A stretch of 64,000 nucleotides of DNA from an uncultured Sulfitobacter sp. (GCF_947502895.1 NZ_CANNBM010000008.1:1-64000), one strand, 5' to 3'. Shown: positions 17,118 through 26,549, numbered from the stretch's first letter. Notes: generated by a model from the letters alone, not told the origin. Numbers and translations are program-made.

Positions 17118-20100
17118 CATCATCAACGCTGCGTTTTCACGGTCGCGCGTGGTCGTTATGGCGCTTTTTATGATATTGGCAGTAGGGGTCTATGCCTATT
17201 CCGCCATCCCCAAAGAAGCTAACCCCGAAGTGCCGCTGCCGTTGTTCTATGTCTCGACAGGGCTGGACGGTATCAGCCCGGGGGATGCGGAGCGTTTGTT
17301 GCTGGAGCCGCTGGAAAGGGAATTCGGCTCGATCGAGGGGTTGGAAAGCCTTAAATCGGACGCGGCTGAAGGGTTCGTCAGCCTCCAGCTTGAGTTTAGT
17401 CCAGGTGGTGACAACACCGAGGCGTTGGACAAGGTACGCGATGCGGTGGACCGCGCCGAAAGTGACTTGCCCGAAGATGCCTATGACGTCACCATTACCG
17501 AGATCAACCTCGCCCTGTTCCCGATTATCACGGCGATCCTTTCCGGCCCTGTACCGGAACGCGCGCTGAACGATCTAGCCGAAACCCTGCAAGAAGAAAT
17601 TGAAGGTCTGCCCGGTGTTCTGGAGGTAGATATCGGCGGGCAACGGTTCGAGTTTCTGGAGGTCCTGATCGACCCCACGGTGTTCCAGACCTATAACCTG
17701 TCCTTTGACGAGCTGATCGGACAGGTCCAGCGGAACAACCGTTTAATTGCTGCCGGGGCTATCGAGACGGGGGCAGGGCGGATCGTTCTCAAGGTACCGG
17801 GCCTGATCGAAAGCCTTGAGGATGTGATGGCCATGCCCGTCAAAGTGCGGGGCAACGCGGTGGTTACCTTTGGCGATATTGCCACGATCCGCAGAGCGTT
17901 TGAGGACCCTACATCGTTTGCACGGATTAACGGCCAGCCAGCTCTCGCGCTGGAGATCAAAAAACGCTCGGGCGCGAATGTGATCGAGACTGTGGATGCG
18001 GTGCGCGCGCTGGTGGCCGAGCTTGAGGCCGACTGGCCAGAGAATATCGAAATCACCTATCTTCAGGACCAGTCCGAGCAAGTGAAAACATTTCTCAGTG
18101 ATCTGGAGGCGAATGTGATTGCAGCCGTGATCCTTGTGATGATTGTGATCGTGCTTGCGCTTGGGCTGCGCTCTGCCGTGCTGGTCGGCCTCTCGATTCC
18201 GGGCGCGTTTTTTGCAGGGATCATTGCGATTTGGGCAATGGGGTATTCGATGAATATCATTGTTCTGTTTGCCCTAATCCTTGTGGTGGGGATGCTGGTG
18301 GACGGGGCAATTGTCACCACAGAACTGGCAGACCGGAAGTTACAGGAAGGTGCATCAGCACGCGATGCCTATGCGTTCGCGGCCAAGCGAATGGCGTGGC
18401 CGATCATTGCTTCGACTGCGACAACGCTGTCTGTGTTCTTCCCGCTTCTGTTCTGGTCGGGGATGGTGGGTGAGTTTATGAAATATCTGCCGATCACAGT
18501 GATTGTTACGCTGACCGCATCGTTGTTCATGGCGCTGATTTTCATTCCGGTTGTGGGCGGCCTGATCGGGAAGCGACAGCCGCAATCGGCCAAAGCCAAG
18601 GCCAAGATGCATGCCGCCGAAATTGGTGATCCGCGCAACATGGGCGGGATCACGGGCGCTTATGTGCGGCTGTTGGAATGGGCCATTCTGCGCCCTGCGG
18701 CGACCGTCTTGCTGGCACTGGCGCTGTTGCTGGGGTGTTTTGCCGCCTACGGGCAGTTTGGGAAGGGTGTCACCTTCTTTCCCAGCGTAGAGCCGGAATT
18801 TATGCAGGTTCAAGTCCGTGCGCGCGACAATTTCTCGATCTTCGAGCGCGATGCGCTGGTGCGCGTGGTCGAGGACCGTCTGCTGGATTATGACGAGATA
18901 GCGAGCATTTATGCCCGCTCCACCATGAGCGCGGGGCAGGGCGACGAGGAAACCATCGGTACGCTGCAGTTGGAACTGACCGACTGGGACAGGCGCCGCA
19001 CCGCTGCCGAAATCGGCGTGGACATACGCAAAAGCGTGGCCGATATCGCAGGCATTGACGTGCAGGTGCAGACCGAAAGCGGTGGCCCCACCACGGGCAA
19101 GCCTGTGAACCTGCGTATCACGGCGCGCAATCCGGATGTGCAGGCAGATGCAGTAGCGCAGATTCGCGATGTCATGGACCGTATGGGCAGTTTCACAGAT
19201 GTGACCGATACCCGCCCTGTCCCGGGGGTGGAGGTGTCTATCCTTGTCAACCGTGCAGAGGCGGCACGGTTTGGTGCGGATGTCAGTCTGTTGGGGCAGG
19301 CGGTTCAGCTGTTGACCCAGGGCATCACAGTAGCCGACTACCGCCCCGATGACTTCGACGGGTTGCTGGACATCCGTGTGCGCTTTCCGCGCGAAGAGCG
19401 GTCATTGGCAGAACTGGCAGGCCTGCGGGTGCCGACCGAAGCAGGGTTGGTCCCCATTTCAAACTTCGTAACCTTTGTCCCGTCGGAGCGCACAGGCATC
19501 ATCCGACGCATAGACGAAAAACGTGTCACTACGATCGAGGCGAATGTTGCAGCAGGGGTATTGGTCAATGATGCGGTGAATGCGCTGACCGCTGCGCTCA
19601 ATGAGGGTGATCTGCCCGAGGGGGTCGAATTCTCTTTCGCGGGCGAAGCGGAGGATCAGGCCGAGAGCATGAATTTCCTGATCGGCGCTTTCGCCACAGC
19701 TATCTTTTTGATGTTCGTTATACTGGTGTTGCAGTTCAACAGTTTCTTTCAGGCTTTCATCGTAATGAGCGCGATTATTTTCTCTGTCGCGGGGGTTCTG
19801 TTGGGGCTGTTGGTCACGGGGCGGCCGTTTGGCATTGTGATGGGGGGCATCGGGGTGATCGCGCTAGCGGGCATTGTGGTGAACAACAACATTGTGCTGA
19901 TCGACACGTTCAACGATCTCAGGCGTAGCGGGCAAGCGCCGCTAGAGGCGGCTTTGCGTACAGGCGCGCAGCGATTGCGGCCTGTGGTACTGACCTCTGT
20001 CACCACTGCCCTCGGATTGATGCCCATGGTGATCGGGTTGAACCTCAATTTTTTCACGCGCGAGATTGTCTATGGCGCACCTTCAACACAATGGTGGACC

Positions 20101-20208
20101 GAGCTGTCCTCGGCGATTGCAGGGGGGCTGGTGGTTGCCACAGTGCTGACGCTGGTGCTGACGCCTGCGATGCTGATGCTGGGAGAGCGGCGGGCAAGGC
20201 GGCCCTGA
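17110..20208 (+). CDS. RND family efflux pump permease
   Basis: The 1032-residue protein shows the family layout: a first membrane helix (about 14-30), a large periplasmic loop, and a helix bundle near 335-480. A second loop and a second bundle near 865-1030 follow. Y-L-Q-D-Q-S-E-Q-V precedes the first bundle, and the bundle contains V-G-M-L-V-D-G-A-I-V with the proton-relay acidic residue. The second half repeats this as G-I-V-V-N-N-N-I-V-L-I-D. It exports drugs, metals or lipophiles using the proton gradient; the substrate is not evident. It forms an operon with the adaptor just upstream. Confidence 0.92.
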   Translation: MNSIINAAFSRSRVVVMALFMILAVGVYAYSAIPKEANPEVPLPLFYVSTGLDGISPGDAERLLLEPLEREFGSIEGLESLKSDAAEGFVSLQLEFSPGGDNTEALDKVRDAVDRAESDLPEDAYDVTITEINLALFPIITAILSGPVPERALNDLAETLQEEIEGLPGVLEVDIGGQRFEFLEVLIDPTVFQTYNLSFDELIGQVQRNNRLIAAGAIETGAGRIVLKVPGLIESLEDVMAMPVKVRGNAVVTFGDIATIRRAFEDPTSFARINGQPALALEIKKRSGANVIETVDAVRALVAELEADWPENIEITYLQDQSEQVKTFLSDLEANVIAAVILVMIVIVLALGLRSAVLVGLSIPGAFFAGIIAIWAMGYSMNIIVLFALILVVGMLVDGAIVTTELADRKLQEGASARDAYAFAAKRMAWPIIASTATTLSVFFPLLFWSGMVGEFMKYLPITVIVTLTASLFMALIFIPVVGGLIGKRQPQSAKAKAKMHAAEIGDPRNMGGITGAYVRLLEWAILRPAATVLLALALLLGCFAAYGQFGKGVTFFPSVEPEFMQVQVRARDNFSIFERDALVRVVEDRLLDYDEIASIYARSTMSAGQGDEETIGTLQLELTDWDRRRTAAEIGVDIRKSVADIAGIDVQVQTESGGPTTGKPVNLRITARNPDVQADAVAQIRDVMDRMGSFTDVTDTRPVPGVEVSILVNRAEAARFGADVSLLGQAVQLLTQGITVADYRPDDFDGLLDIRVRFPREERSLAELAGLRVPTEAGLVPISNFVTFVPSERTGIIRRIDEKRVTTIEANVAAGVLVNDAVNALTAALNEGDLPEGVEFSFAGEAEDQAESMNFLIGAFATAIFLMFVILVLQFNSFFQAFIVMSAIIFSVAGVLLGLLVTGRPFGIVMGGIGVIALAGIVVNNNIVLIDTFNDLRRSGQAPLEAALRTGAQRLRPVVLTSVTTALGLMPMVIGLNLNFFTREIVYGAPSTQWWTELSSAIAGGLVVATVLTLVLTPAMLMLGERRARRP

Positions 20209-20290
20209 GAACGCCACGGCAGGCTGTGCAATTTTTTGTGGAACCCTTTGGTCCGAGCGTCGTTGGTTTCGGAGTCAGAGGAGATACGAG

Positions 20291-21157
20291 TTGGAGCCAG
20301 TCGAGATTTTAGCAGACCAGTTGCGCGGAATGGCACGGGCTGCGATTGAGTTATTGCCTCAGGCCGTTGTCGCACTTGCGGTCGTTATTATTGTCGCGTT
20401 GCTGAACAAGCTGGGCAAGATGCTGATGCAGCGTGTGCTGGGCCGTATGCGGCTGCGACAGAGCCTCAAGGAACTGTTGATCCTGCTATTCTCTATCGTG
20501 ATATGGACGACAGGTATTATGATCGCGGCGGTGATCCTGTTTCCCGGGCTAACGCCTGCCAGTATCCTGACGGGCCTTGGCATCGGATCGGTCGCAATCG
20601 GTTTTGCCTTTAAGGATGTGTTCGAAAATTTCCTTGCGGGGATCATCATTCTGTTCAGACGCGAAATGCGGATTGGTGATCATATCGAATGTGAGGGGAT
20701 CGAAGGCGAGGTGAAACACATCGCGATCCGCGAAAGCCATATCCGGCAGACAGACGGGCAGTTGATAATTGTCCCCAACTCTATCCTGTTCAAGAATCCC
20801 GTCGTGATCCGCACGGACAAGGATCACAGACGCATCCGCATCATCTGTGGCGTGTCCTATGACACCGATGTCGATGCCGCGAGAGATGTAATAAGCGATG
20901 CCATCACCGCCTGTGAAACCGTCCAGCAGGACGCGGGCCCCGTTCAGGTATTTGCAAACGAGTTCGGAGATTCATCTGTGAATTTCGAGGTGACGTGGTG
21001 GGCAGGCTCAACGCCTGCGGACGTGCGTCGCTCCCGCGATCAGGTGGTTGCGGGGATCAAACGTGCGCTGGACAATGCAGGCATTGAAATTCCCTTCCCC
21101 TATAGAACACTCACGTTCAAAGAGCCGCTACCCCTTCAGAGCCCGAAGGCGGACTAG
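20291..21157 (+). CDS. MscS-family mechanosensitive channel
   Basis: This 288-residue protein has three hydrophobic helices (about 22-42, 60-85, 92-125). The pore-lining third helix has the repeated Gly/Ala pattern G-L-G-I-G-S-V-A-I-G-F-A-F-K-D. The MscS beta domain follows, with R-I-G-D-H-I-E and V-P-N-S-I-L-F-K-N-P. The channel opens under membrane tension to release solutes on osmotic downshock. The TTG start is supported by AGAGGAG seven bases upstream. It follows the RND genes on the same strand after 82 bp. Confidence 0.9.
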   Translation: MEPVEILADQLRGMARAAIELLPQAVVALAVVIIVALLNKLGKMLMQRVLGRMRLRQSLKELLILLFSIVIWTTGIMIAAVILFPGLTPASILTGLGIGSVAIGFAFKDVFENFLAGIIILFRREMRIGDHIECEGIEGEVKHIAIRESHIRQTDGQLIIVPNSILFKNPVVIRTDKDHRRIRIICGVSYDTDVDAARDVISDAITACETVQQDAGPVQVFANEFGDSSVNFEVTWWAGSTPADVRRSRDQVVAGIKRALDNAGIEIPFPYRTLTFKEPLPLQSPKAD

Positions 21158-21963
21158 CGCGAACTACTCATTGCCCGCAGGGACCAGCATCCCTGCCGGC
21201 AACGGACTAGGGACCAATTCACGTCAGTTTCGTGGCACACCGAGGATGTCGCTGATGCCCCGTATTCGCGCTCGTTTGCGATATCGGGTTTGGCCCCTTT
21301 GGCAACGCCGTCGCGCGGTGTGGCGATGATCTCGCCGGTGGGGGCGTCATAGCCCAAGCCGTGGAAGTGGCGCAGGCGCTGATCGCTTATGCCACGGAGA
21401 TGATGGAATGGGCGAGGTGGGGCTTGCCGTCATTGCCGACCCCAACAATAGTCGGCGCTGGTCGTGCGGGGGCTGACGGCCTTGGTGATCCTTTCAGGGC
21501 TGACGGGGCCTTTCCCTGTGTCGCTGATCTTTACCGCTGCCTTAATTAATCTGCTGTTCCAGATCTGCGATGCCTTCGGGGCGGTCGGCCTGTCGTGCGG
21601 CGCTATCAGTGAGCGGGACACATTCGGTTGCCTTGTCACTATCCTGAACATGTCTGTGGGGCAGCTGGCCCTTGGCATTTGCCTTGCGACGCAGACAGAA
21701 CCACAGGCCAGTCATTTCGAGGACAAGGTGTTCTGCACCTCGAAGCATGAGCAGACTTGGACGAAGGGTAAATTTAAAGCTCACAGCGTGAGCTGTGCTT
21801 TTGGACGCGAATAGTGTGGAGATACTAGCCAAGATCGGCGATGAAGTGATTACCTCGCTGCATGAAAGCCAAGCAGTTTTATAGCGGCCACTTTCGCCGC
21901 ATGTCTTGCATAGGCTGCGCGGCTTTTTCGTGGAAGGGGCTTTGCCTGTACTGTCTGAAAGGC
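21158..21963. other. Long region without a supported gene
   Basis: About 800 bp lie between the MscS gene and the terminator at 21964. Several open frames of 60-116 codons overlap on both strands, but none has a convincing ribosome site or family likeness. The segment 21230-21480 has coding-like composition on both strands and may be the worn remains of a gene. No repeats or RNA genes were recognised. Confidence 0.4.
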
Positions 21964-21998
21964 AAAAAGGCGCGCCTCATTTTAATGAGACGCGCCTT
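21964..21998 (-). terminator. Rho-independent terminator of the 22.0-24.0 kb operon
   Basis: On the minus strand a stem AAGGCGCG...CGCGCCTT, extended by CTCATT/AATGAG, is followed by a T-run. It lies 26-60 bp after the DUF3618 stop and closes the leftward operon. Confidence 0.85.
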
Positions 21999-22023
21999 GC
22001 GTGTTTTGGTCGTGCCAGACCGC

Positions 22024-22773
22024 CTAGCCTGCGGATTGGGTCTCGCCTTGCAGCGTGGATTTTGCTGCGGCGTGGGCTTTGTTTACTTCGTCCTGCAGGG
22101 TCGCGCGGGCGCGGGCCATTGCGGCGTCGCGGTGCTCGCCCAGCAGATCGTCTTCACGACGGGTGGACGGTAAAAGCGCGCCGACCAATGCACCCAGACC
22201 TAGAGCAAGTGCGCCAACGGCGAGCGGCTGATCATGCATAAAGGTCTGCGACTTTTGCACAGCAGCGCGGGTCTGGGCCTCGACCTTTTCCTGTGCATCC
22301 ACGACGGCTTCTCGCGCGGCGATCACGCGTGTCCGCGCAGCAGGTGACAGGGTATCAAGACCGTCATTCAGCTTGGTGCGCAACCATGCTGCGCGAGGTG
22401 TATCATCTTCCTGCATCATTCCTGTGTACTCCTGTTTGATCTCGTCGTCTGCGGCTGCGACACGCGCGTCAAATCCGACATAGGCGTCTTCGGTTGGAAC
22501 CAGTGTGGGCGTCGGGCGGCGTGTTTCGGGACGGGTGCCTGTGCCGGTCAGTAACAAACCGATGCCAACACCCACCAGTGCGAAGGCGGCGGGGTTCTGC
22601 TTTGCTGCGCCCCATGCCTGACGTCCGATGTCACCGCCGTATGTTTCGGCAAGCATGGTCGCATGGTTCTGAATGTTCTCGGGGTTTACCGCGCTAGACA
22701 GCGCATCAAGTGAAGCAGCCAGTTCCTGTCGCTCTGCGGCTGCGGTGCGTTCAATTGCTTTGTACTCAGACAT
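22024..22773 (-). CDS. DUF3618 family membrane-associated protein
   Basis: The 249-residue protein opens with E-R-T-A-A-A-E-R-Q-E-L-A-A-S-L-D-A-L, the DUF3618 signature. It has a hydrophobic segment near residues 65-82, an Ala/Glu/Arg-rich middle, and a second glycine-rich hydrophobic stretch (A-L-G-L-G-A-L-V-G-A-L-L-P) near 195-210. It probably associates with the inner membrane as a structural stress protein. An AAAGGAG site supports the ATG at 22771-22773. The gene overlaps the holin-like gene by 8 bp, so it is the last cistron of the DUF883-Holin-X-DUF3618 operon. Confidence 0.75.
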   Translation of the reverse strand: MSEYKAIERTAAAERQELAASLDALSSAVNPENIQNHATMLAETYGGDIGRQAWGAAKQNPAAFALVGVGIGLLLTGTGTRPETRRPTPTLVPTEDAYVGFDARVAAADDEIKQEYTGMMQEDDTPRAAWLRTKLNDGLDTLSPAARTRVIAAREAVVDAQEKVEAQTRAAVQKSQTFMHDQPLAVGALALGLGALVGALLPSTRREDDLLGEHRDAAMARARATLQDEVNKAHAAAKSTLQGETQSAG

Positions 22774-23161
22774 TTGTCGCTCCTTTGACGGTGGCTGCAT
22801 CGCGTTGCAGGTTGTTGAGCGTTCGCGTTGGCTCAAGCGCGGCGGCGGACAGGCGGGACTTCCCCACCAGCACAAGGATAACTGCTACGATCAGAACACC
22901 ACCGCCAACGATCAGCGCCGCCGTTCCAGCGGATAAGCCTGTCGTTGCAATATAGGCAACCAGCGCGCCAGCCAGCACGTTGAGGCCCGTCAGCGCCAGA
23001 ATGGCGGCAACAACCATCATCGCAATACCAGCACCGGCGCGGGACACATTATTGGCGATCTCGGCCTTGGCCAGCTGTAGCTCGGTCTGCATGAGGTTTG
23101 CGAAATTGCGCAGTGTATCTACAAGAAGGGTCGGCGCTTGTCTTGGGTCAGGATGGGACAT
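22766..23161 (-). CDS. Phage holin superfamily (Holin-X/YqjE-like) membrane protein
   Basis: The 131-residue protein has an N-terminal amphipathic stretch (L-V-D-T-L-R-N-F-A-N-L-M-Q-T-E-L-Q-L-A-K), then two membrane helices (about 42-70 and 78-100). It ends in a short tail. This is the Holin-X/YqjE layout; in enterobacteria yqjE sits beside the DUF883 gene yqjD, as here. Despite the family name these are stationary-phase envelope proteins rather than lysis proteins. It overlaps its upstream neighbour by 14 bp and its downstream one by 8 bp. Confidence 0.75.
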   Translation of the reverse strand: MSHPDPRQAPTLLVDTLRNFANLMQTELQLAKAEIANNVSRAGAGIAMMVVAAILALTGLNVLAGALVAYIATTGLSAGTAALIVGGGVLIVAVILVLVGKSRLSAAALEPTRTLNNLQRDAATVKGATNV

Positions 23162-23618
23162 CGAAACCTCGCGTTGTAGCAATTGGCGTACCTTGTGCGC
23201 TCCACGGATCTCTGGCTGCGTTGTCATAGTCGACACGTGCAGGATCGCGGGCCTTGAGAAAGCGTGTGGCGGCAAAACCCAGAAGTGCAGCGCCGCCGAT
23301 AAACAAGGCGGGATGCTGGCGGGCGAAATTGCTCACGTCGCGGGTGGCTGTGTTCAGGTCAACTGTGCGCAGGCGGCTGGCCAAACCTTCCACCTGATCC
23401 GCGATCTGGTGTGCGGCCCGCGCCTGCAGACTGTCGCTGCCGAACTCATTCGCGGCGGCATCTGCGGCGTTGGTTGCATTCGTTACCTTTTCGGCTGCAG
23501 CATCGCGCAACTGTTCTGTCTTACGCTCCGCTTCAGAATAGATCGCTTCTTTTGCGTTGTTGCCCAAGTCGTGTGCCTTGGTCTTGACGTCTTGTGTCAG
23601 ATCATCATGTGTCGGCAT
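23148..23618 (-). CDS. Ala-rich membrane-associated stress protein (YqjD-like)
   Basis: The 156-residue protein starts with a long charged helix of Asp/Lys/Ala/Glu (residues about 5-65). A second helix follows and one hydrophobic segment lies near 108-118 (P-A-L-F-I-G-G-A-A-L-L-G-F-A-A-T). The last 30 residues are polar. It resembles DUF883/late-embryogenesis-like helical proteins anchored to the inner membrane, but is not an exact member I can name. It is the second gene of the leftward operon, 27 bp after the DUF883-like gene. Confidence 0.65.
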   Translation of the reverse strand: MPTHDDLTQDVKTKAHDLGNNAKEAIYSEAERKTEQLRDAAAEKVTNATNAADAAANEFGSDSLQARAAHQIADQVEGLASRLRTVDLNTATRDVSNFARQHPALFIGGAALLGFAATRFLKARDPARVDYDNAARDPWSAQGTPIATTRGFDVPS

Positions 23619-23645
23619 GAGAATATCCTTTCTTCAGCTAGAGAG

Positions 23646-23972
23646 TTACGAGCGTTTGGTGGCCAATACGCCGATCAGAATACCGATACCTGCAGCAGCA
23701 GCGAGCGATGCGGCGGGGTTGCGCCGTACGAAGGTCGCGGCATCATCTGCCATATTCTGAAAATCGATGTTGGTGCGGTCGCGTAGGGTATCTGCCATCT
23801 CGTCGAAAGAGGGGATCGCATCTTTCACGCGCTCCGCTGCGGCTTGCGCGGCGTTGGCGGACTTCGCGTTCAGTGTGTCTTCGCCCACGTATTTTGGGTC
23901 TGTATCGCCGGTTTTGGCCTGTGCGGGATTTGCTGGTTTGGCTTTACGGGTTGTCGATTTTGAAGTTGTCAT
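23646..23972 (-). CDS. DUF883-like (ElaB/YqjD) protein
   Basis: The 108-residue protein has a Lys/Thr/Ala-rich N-terminus and an amphipathic helix (A-A-A-E-R-V-K-D-A-I-P-S-F-D-E-M-A). A C-terminal R-R-N-P-A-A-S-L-A-A-A-A-G-I-G-I-L-I-G hydrophobic anchor follows, the DUF883 hallmark (V-R-x-N-P-x-x-S). Family members tether ribosomes to the inner membrane in stationary phase in E. coli; whether that holds here is unknown. It is first in the operon, with a consensus EcfG promoter 27 bp upstream of its ATG. Confidence 0.75.
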   Translation of the reverse strand: MTTSKSTTRKAKPANPAQAKTGDTDPKYVGEDTLNAKSANAAQAAAERVKDAIPSFDEMADTLRDRTNIDFQNMADDAATFVRRNPAASLAAAAGIGILIGVLATKRS

Positions 23973-23998
23973 AATTTAATCTCCTTTGTTACTGGGTT

Positions 23999-24024
23999 AA
24001 CGGCTACTGCGTGCGATCAGTTCC
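23999..24024 (-). promoter_or_regulatory. EcfG-type general stress promoter
   Basis: Read on the minus strand: GGAAC (24020-24024), 17 bases, CGTT (23999-24002). This matches the alphaproteobacterial EcfG consensus exactly. It drives the DUF883-like/Holin-X/DUF3618 operon. Confidence 0.75.
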
Positions 24025-24044
24025 CTGAAATCGGCGTAATGGGG

Positions 24045-24989
24045 TTATTTAGTTGCCTCACCGAGGGTGTCGGCCTTTTCCGCATCGCGCGATCCCATGG
24101 GTAAATCCCGGCCTTGGGTTGTGTCGCGGCGCGTCTGCGCTTCCATCTCTGCATTCAGTTCGGCCCCCAAAAGGATGATAAATGCTGACAGCCACAACCA
24201 TGTGAGCATGATGACGACACCAGCGAGCGAGCCGAAGCTTTCGTTATAGGAACCGAAGGATTTGACGTAATACGCGAACCCTACTGACCCGAAGAGCCAG
24301 AGAGTACAGCCCACAACCGCCCCGACCGAGGCCCAGGACCACTCTGGCGCGTCGCGGCTGGGACCATAGCGGTACAGCACTGACAGACCGAGGACGGTGA
24401 GCAGGGCGATGGTGGCGAAGGACAGGATCAACACAAGGGGCTCGATCGAACTGCCGAGATCGACAAAGGACAAAACTGCTGGCAGGCCAAGGGTCACCCC
24501 GAGCGAGATCAGCAGGCCGAACACCAAGAACAGCGTCAGCGCAAAGGTAACAAGCTTGAGTTTGATAAAGCCGCGCTTTTCTTCCTCATCGTAGGCAACG
24601 TTGATCCCGTCCATCAAGCTCGCCATGCCCTTGGAGGCGGAGTATAGCGCGATCAGCACGCCGAGTAGTGCAGTCAGGCCGAGGCCACCACTGTCGGAGC
24701 CTGTGACAGACCGCGCCTGCGTTATGACGATGTCGATGATATCCTGTGGTAGAAGGTTTGACAGGCTTTGTATCTGCGTCGTGACTTGGGAAGGATCGAT
24801 GAACAGTCCGCTCACAGCCATGACAGCCGCGATGGCAGGAAAAATTGCGAGAAAGCCGTAGAATGCCACACCTGCGGCGATCAATCCCACGCGGTCTGCG
24901 GCGACTTCGTCTTTGACGCGGAAGGCGATGTCTTTCCAGCCTTGGGCGGGGAGCTGTGCGGGGGTTTCGGCAGTACGACCACGAGACAT
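24045..24989 (-). CDS. YihY/BrkB family membrane protein
   Basis: The 314-residue protein has six membrane helices, beginning at about residues 30-55 with A-A-G-V-A-F-Y-G-F-L-A-I-F-P-A-I-A-A. The family's Y-Y-V-K-S-F-G-S-Y-N-E-S-F-G-S-L-A-G segment lies near residue 235. BrkB/YihY proteins are widespread inner-membrane proteins, once misnamed ribonuclease BN, of uncertain transport function. The upstream in-frame extension lacks a ribosome site, so the ATG at 24987-24989 is used. It sits at the edge of the stress island, 20 bp from the DUF883 promoter. Confidence 0.88.
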   Translation of the reverse strand: MSRGRTAETPAQLPAQGWKDIAFRVKDEVAADRVGLIAAGVAFYGFLAIFPAIAAVMAVSGLFIDPSQVTTQIQSLSNLLPQDIIDIVITQARSVTGSDSGGLGLTALLGVLIALYSASKGMASLMDGINVAYDEEEKRGFIKLKLVTFALTLFLVFGLLISLGVTLGLPAVLSFVDLGSSIEPLVLILSFATIALLTVLGLSVLYRYGPSRDAPEWSWASVGAVVGCTLWLFGSVGFAYYVKSFGSYNESFGSLAGVVIMLTWLWLSAFIILLGAELNAEMEAQTRRDTTQGRDLPMGSRDAEKADTLGEATK

Positions 24990-25075
24990 ATTGATCCAAT
25001 CCTGTGAAATTAAATTAGGCCAAATGATGAAACAGGCCGTTGCAGGACAAACCACAACCGCCCCGCAATGGTTCC

Positions 25076-25591
25076 CTAATAACGGCGCAATCCTGTCAGA
25101 AGGCTGCTGTCGATGTCCTTGCCGTGGAGTACGGAAATGTCGCCCGTCGCCTCAAGCACCACGGTCTTGCTGATGTCTGGGTCTATGGCGTTTGCCTCGC
25201 GCAGTTTTGCGATCAGGTCGCTGCGACTGACGCGGGTCGCACAGAGGGCCGCATCGGAAATAATACCGTTTTCCATCAAGATCACGGGGGTATTGCCGAT
25301 GATGTCTTCGATGTACGCCGATTTGCGGCGCGCCAGTGCGGCGAGGAATTGCAGGCCCATAAGTGTGGTGATGGCCACCAGCGCCTGTACAAAGCCGCTT
25401 GATTTTGTGGCCTGCGCCGCCCCTGCAAGAAGTGAGCCAAGCGCGACCGTCACGACAAAGTCGAAGCTGGTCATTTTCGAAAATGATCTAAGCCCGACAA
25501 TGCGCACCATAAAAATGATCCACACCAGCGAGACAGCGCCCAGCACCAGACCGCGCCAGACTTCGGGGTAGGGGAGGGTCTCGAAGATCAT
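25076..25591 (-). CDS. DUF421 (YetF-like) membrane protein
   Basis: The 171-residue protein has three N-terminal helices and the DUF421 motif R-I-V-G-L-R-S-F-S-K-M-T-S-F-D-F-V-V-T-V-A-L-G-S (residues 30-53). A short cytoplasmic domain follows, with V-I-L-M-E-N-G and L-R-E-A-N-A. It is a single-domain version near the usual length. YetF proteins are linked to spore germination and stress in Bacillus; function in proteobacteria is not defined. It follows the PRC-barrel gene's terminator. Confidence 0.8.
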   Translation of the reverse strand: MIFETLPYPEVWRGLVLGAVSLVWIIFMVRIVGLRSFSKMTSFDFVVTVALGSLLAGAAQATKSSGFVQALVAITTLMGLQFLAALARRKSAYIEDIIGNTPVILMENGIISDAALCATRVSRSDLIAKLREANAIDPDISKTVVLEATGDISVLHGKDIDSSLLTGLRRY

Positions 25592-25619
25592 TGGGATATT
25601 CCTTTGGCAGTGCGATATG

Positions 25620-25652
25620 AAAACGCCCTCCCCCGATGATCGAGGGAGGGCG
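25620..25652 (-). terminator. Rho-independent terminator after the PRC-barrel gene
   Basis: CGCCCTCCC...GGGAGGGCG forms a nine-pair stem followed on the minus strand by TTTT. It begins 39 bp past the PRC-barrel stop. Confidence 0.8.
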
Positions 25653-25690
25653 GAGAAGTGAGGCTAATCCTTTACGGAAAATGCGGGAGT

Positions 25691-26470
25691 TTAGCCTTCG
25701 TATTCTGGCTGCGCTTCCAGCTCTTCCTGGGTGGCGTTGATGTGGACGCGCAACATTTTGTCATCGGTGGAGCGGAGGATATCGAGCTTGTCCATGCTCA
25801 CCGATACCGGCTTTTCGCCGAGGCCAAGAAAGCCGCCTACGTCGATGATTGCTGCGTCAATCTTGCCTTCGGTGTTCATGATGAGCTCGGAGATTTCGCC
25901 GATGTCCTCATCCGTGGCGCTGTAGACACGTGCGCCAGTAAGATCTTCGGAGTTGAAATCCTCGTTGGTGACATTCTCATAGCCATCGCGCTTCATCATG
26001 GGCGCTGCTGTCATTGCAGTGTCTGTCTCCATGGCTGCGTTCGTTGTGTTGCTCTTGTATTCCGGCGCTTCCTTCACGCCGACGGCAGAGGCTTTGACCA
26101 CGAGGAAGAAGTCATCGGTTTCGCCTTCTTCGGATACGAACTGCAACTGGTCCATATTGATTGCTACGTCTTTCTCACCGATGCCGACAAAACCGCCGAC
26201 GCCTACGATGACTGATTGTACATCGCCGTCACGTGTGAGGACGATTTCATTGATTTCGCCAATGTCGTCCCAGTTCTTCTCGTCACCTGCGGCAAAGGTG
26301 CCTTCGATGCTCGCCTCTGAGGCGTAGACACGCATGCCAATCACATCGGACGCGTTCAGGTTCTGCGCAGCATCGAATGTCATGTCCGAGAAGGCTGCAG
26401 TGTGGCCATCCGCATACGCGGCTGTGCTGAGGATGATTGCGGTTGCTGTTGTTGCAAGAAGGTTTTTCAT
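25691..26470 (-). CDS. Secreted protein with two PRC-barrel domains
   Basis: The 259-residue protein has a signal peptide (residues 1-21, ending A-A-Y-A-D-G). Two similar PRC-barrel units follow: about 40-125 (V-Y-A-S-E...I-G-E-I-N-E-I-V-L) and about 178-250 (V-Y-S-A-T-D-E-D-I-G-E-I-S-E-L). Each has a D-V/V-G-G-F-x-G-x-G-E-K turn, showing internal duplication. An acidic/methionine-rich linker joins them. It should be periplasmic. PRC-barrels bind proteins or RNA; here it is probably a stress-related envelope protein. The ATG at 26468-26470 has AGGAGA before it, and an exact EcfG promoter lies upstream. Confidence 0.85.
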   Translation of the reverse strand: MKNLLATTATAIILSTAAYADGHTAAFSDMTFDAAQNLNASDVIGMRVYASEASIEGTFAAGDEKNWDDIGEINEIVLTRDGDVQSVIVGVGGFVGIGEKDVAINMDQLQFVSEEGETDDFFLVVKASAVGVKEAPEYKSNTTNAAMETDTAMTAAPMMKRDGYENVTNEDFNSEDLTGARVYSATDEDIGEISELIMNTEGKIDAAIIDVGGFLGLGEKPVSVSMDKLDILRSTDDKMLRVHINATQEELEAQPEYEG

Positions 26471-26524
26471 TGATATTCTCCTATTTGGTTTTTGGCTGCT
26501 ACCGTGCAGCAGCATCACTCTCAC

Positions 26525-26549
26525 AACGGCATTTCCGCCCATCCGTTCC
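26525..26549 (-). promoter_or_regulatory. EcfG-type promoter of the PRC-barrel gene
   Basis: On the minus strand: GGAAC (26545-26549), 16 bases, CGTT (26525-26528), an exact consensus. It is 55 bp before the ATG. A second consensus promoter points the opposite way only 24 bp further on. Confidence 0.75.

Noticed and set aside
21464..21814. A 116-codon frame in the gap after MscS
   Set aside because: No ribosome site, no family likeness, and the opposite strand is equally open.
22766..23161. Holin-like gene as evidence of a prophage
   Set aside because: No other phage genes; the DUF883/Holin-X/DUF3618 neighbourhood is a normal bacterial stress operon.
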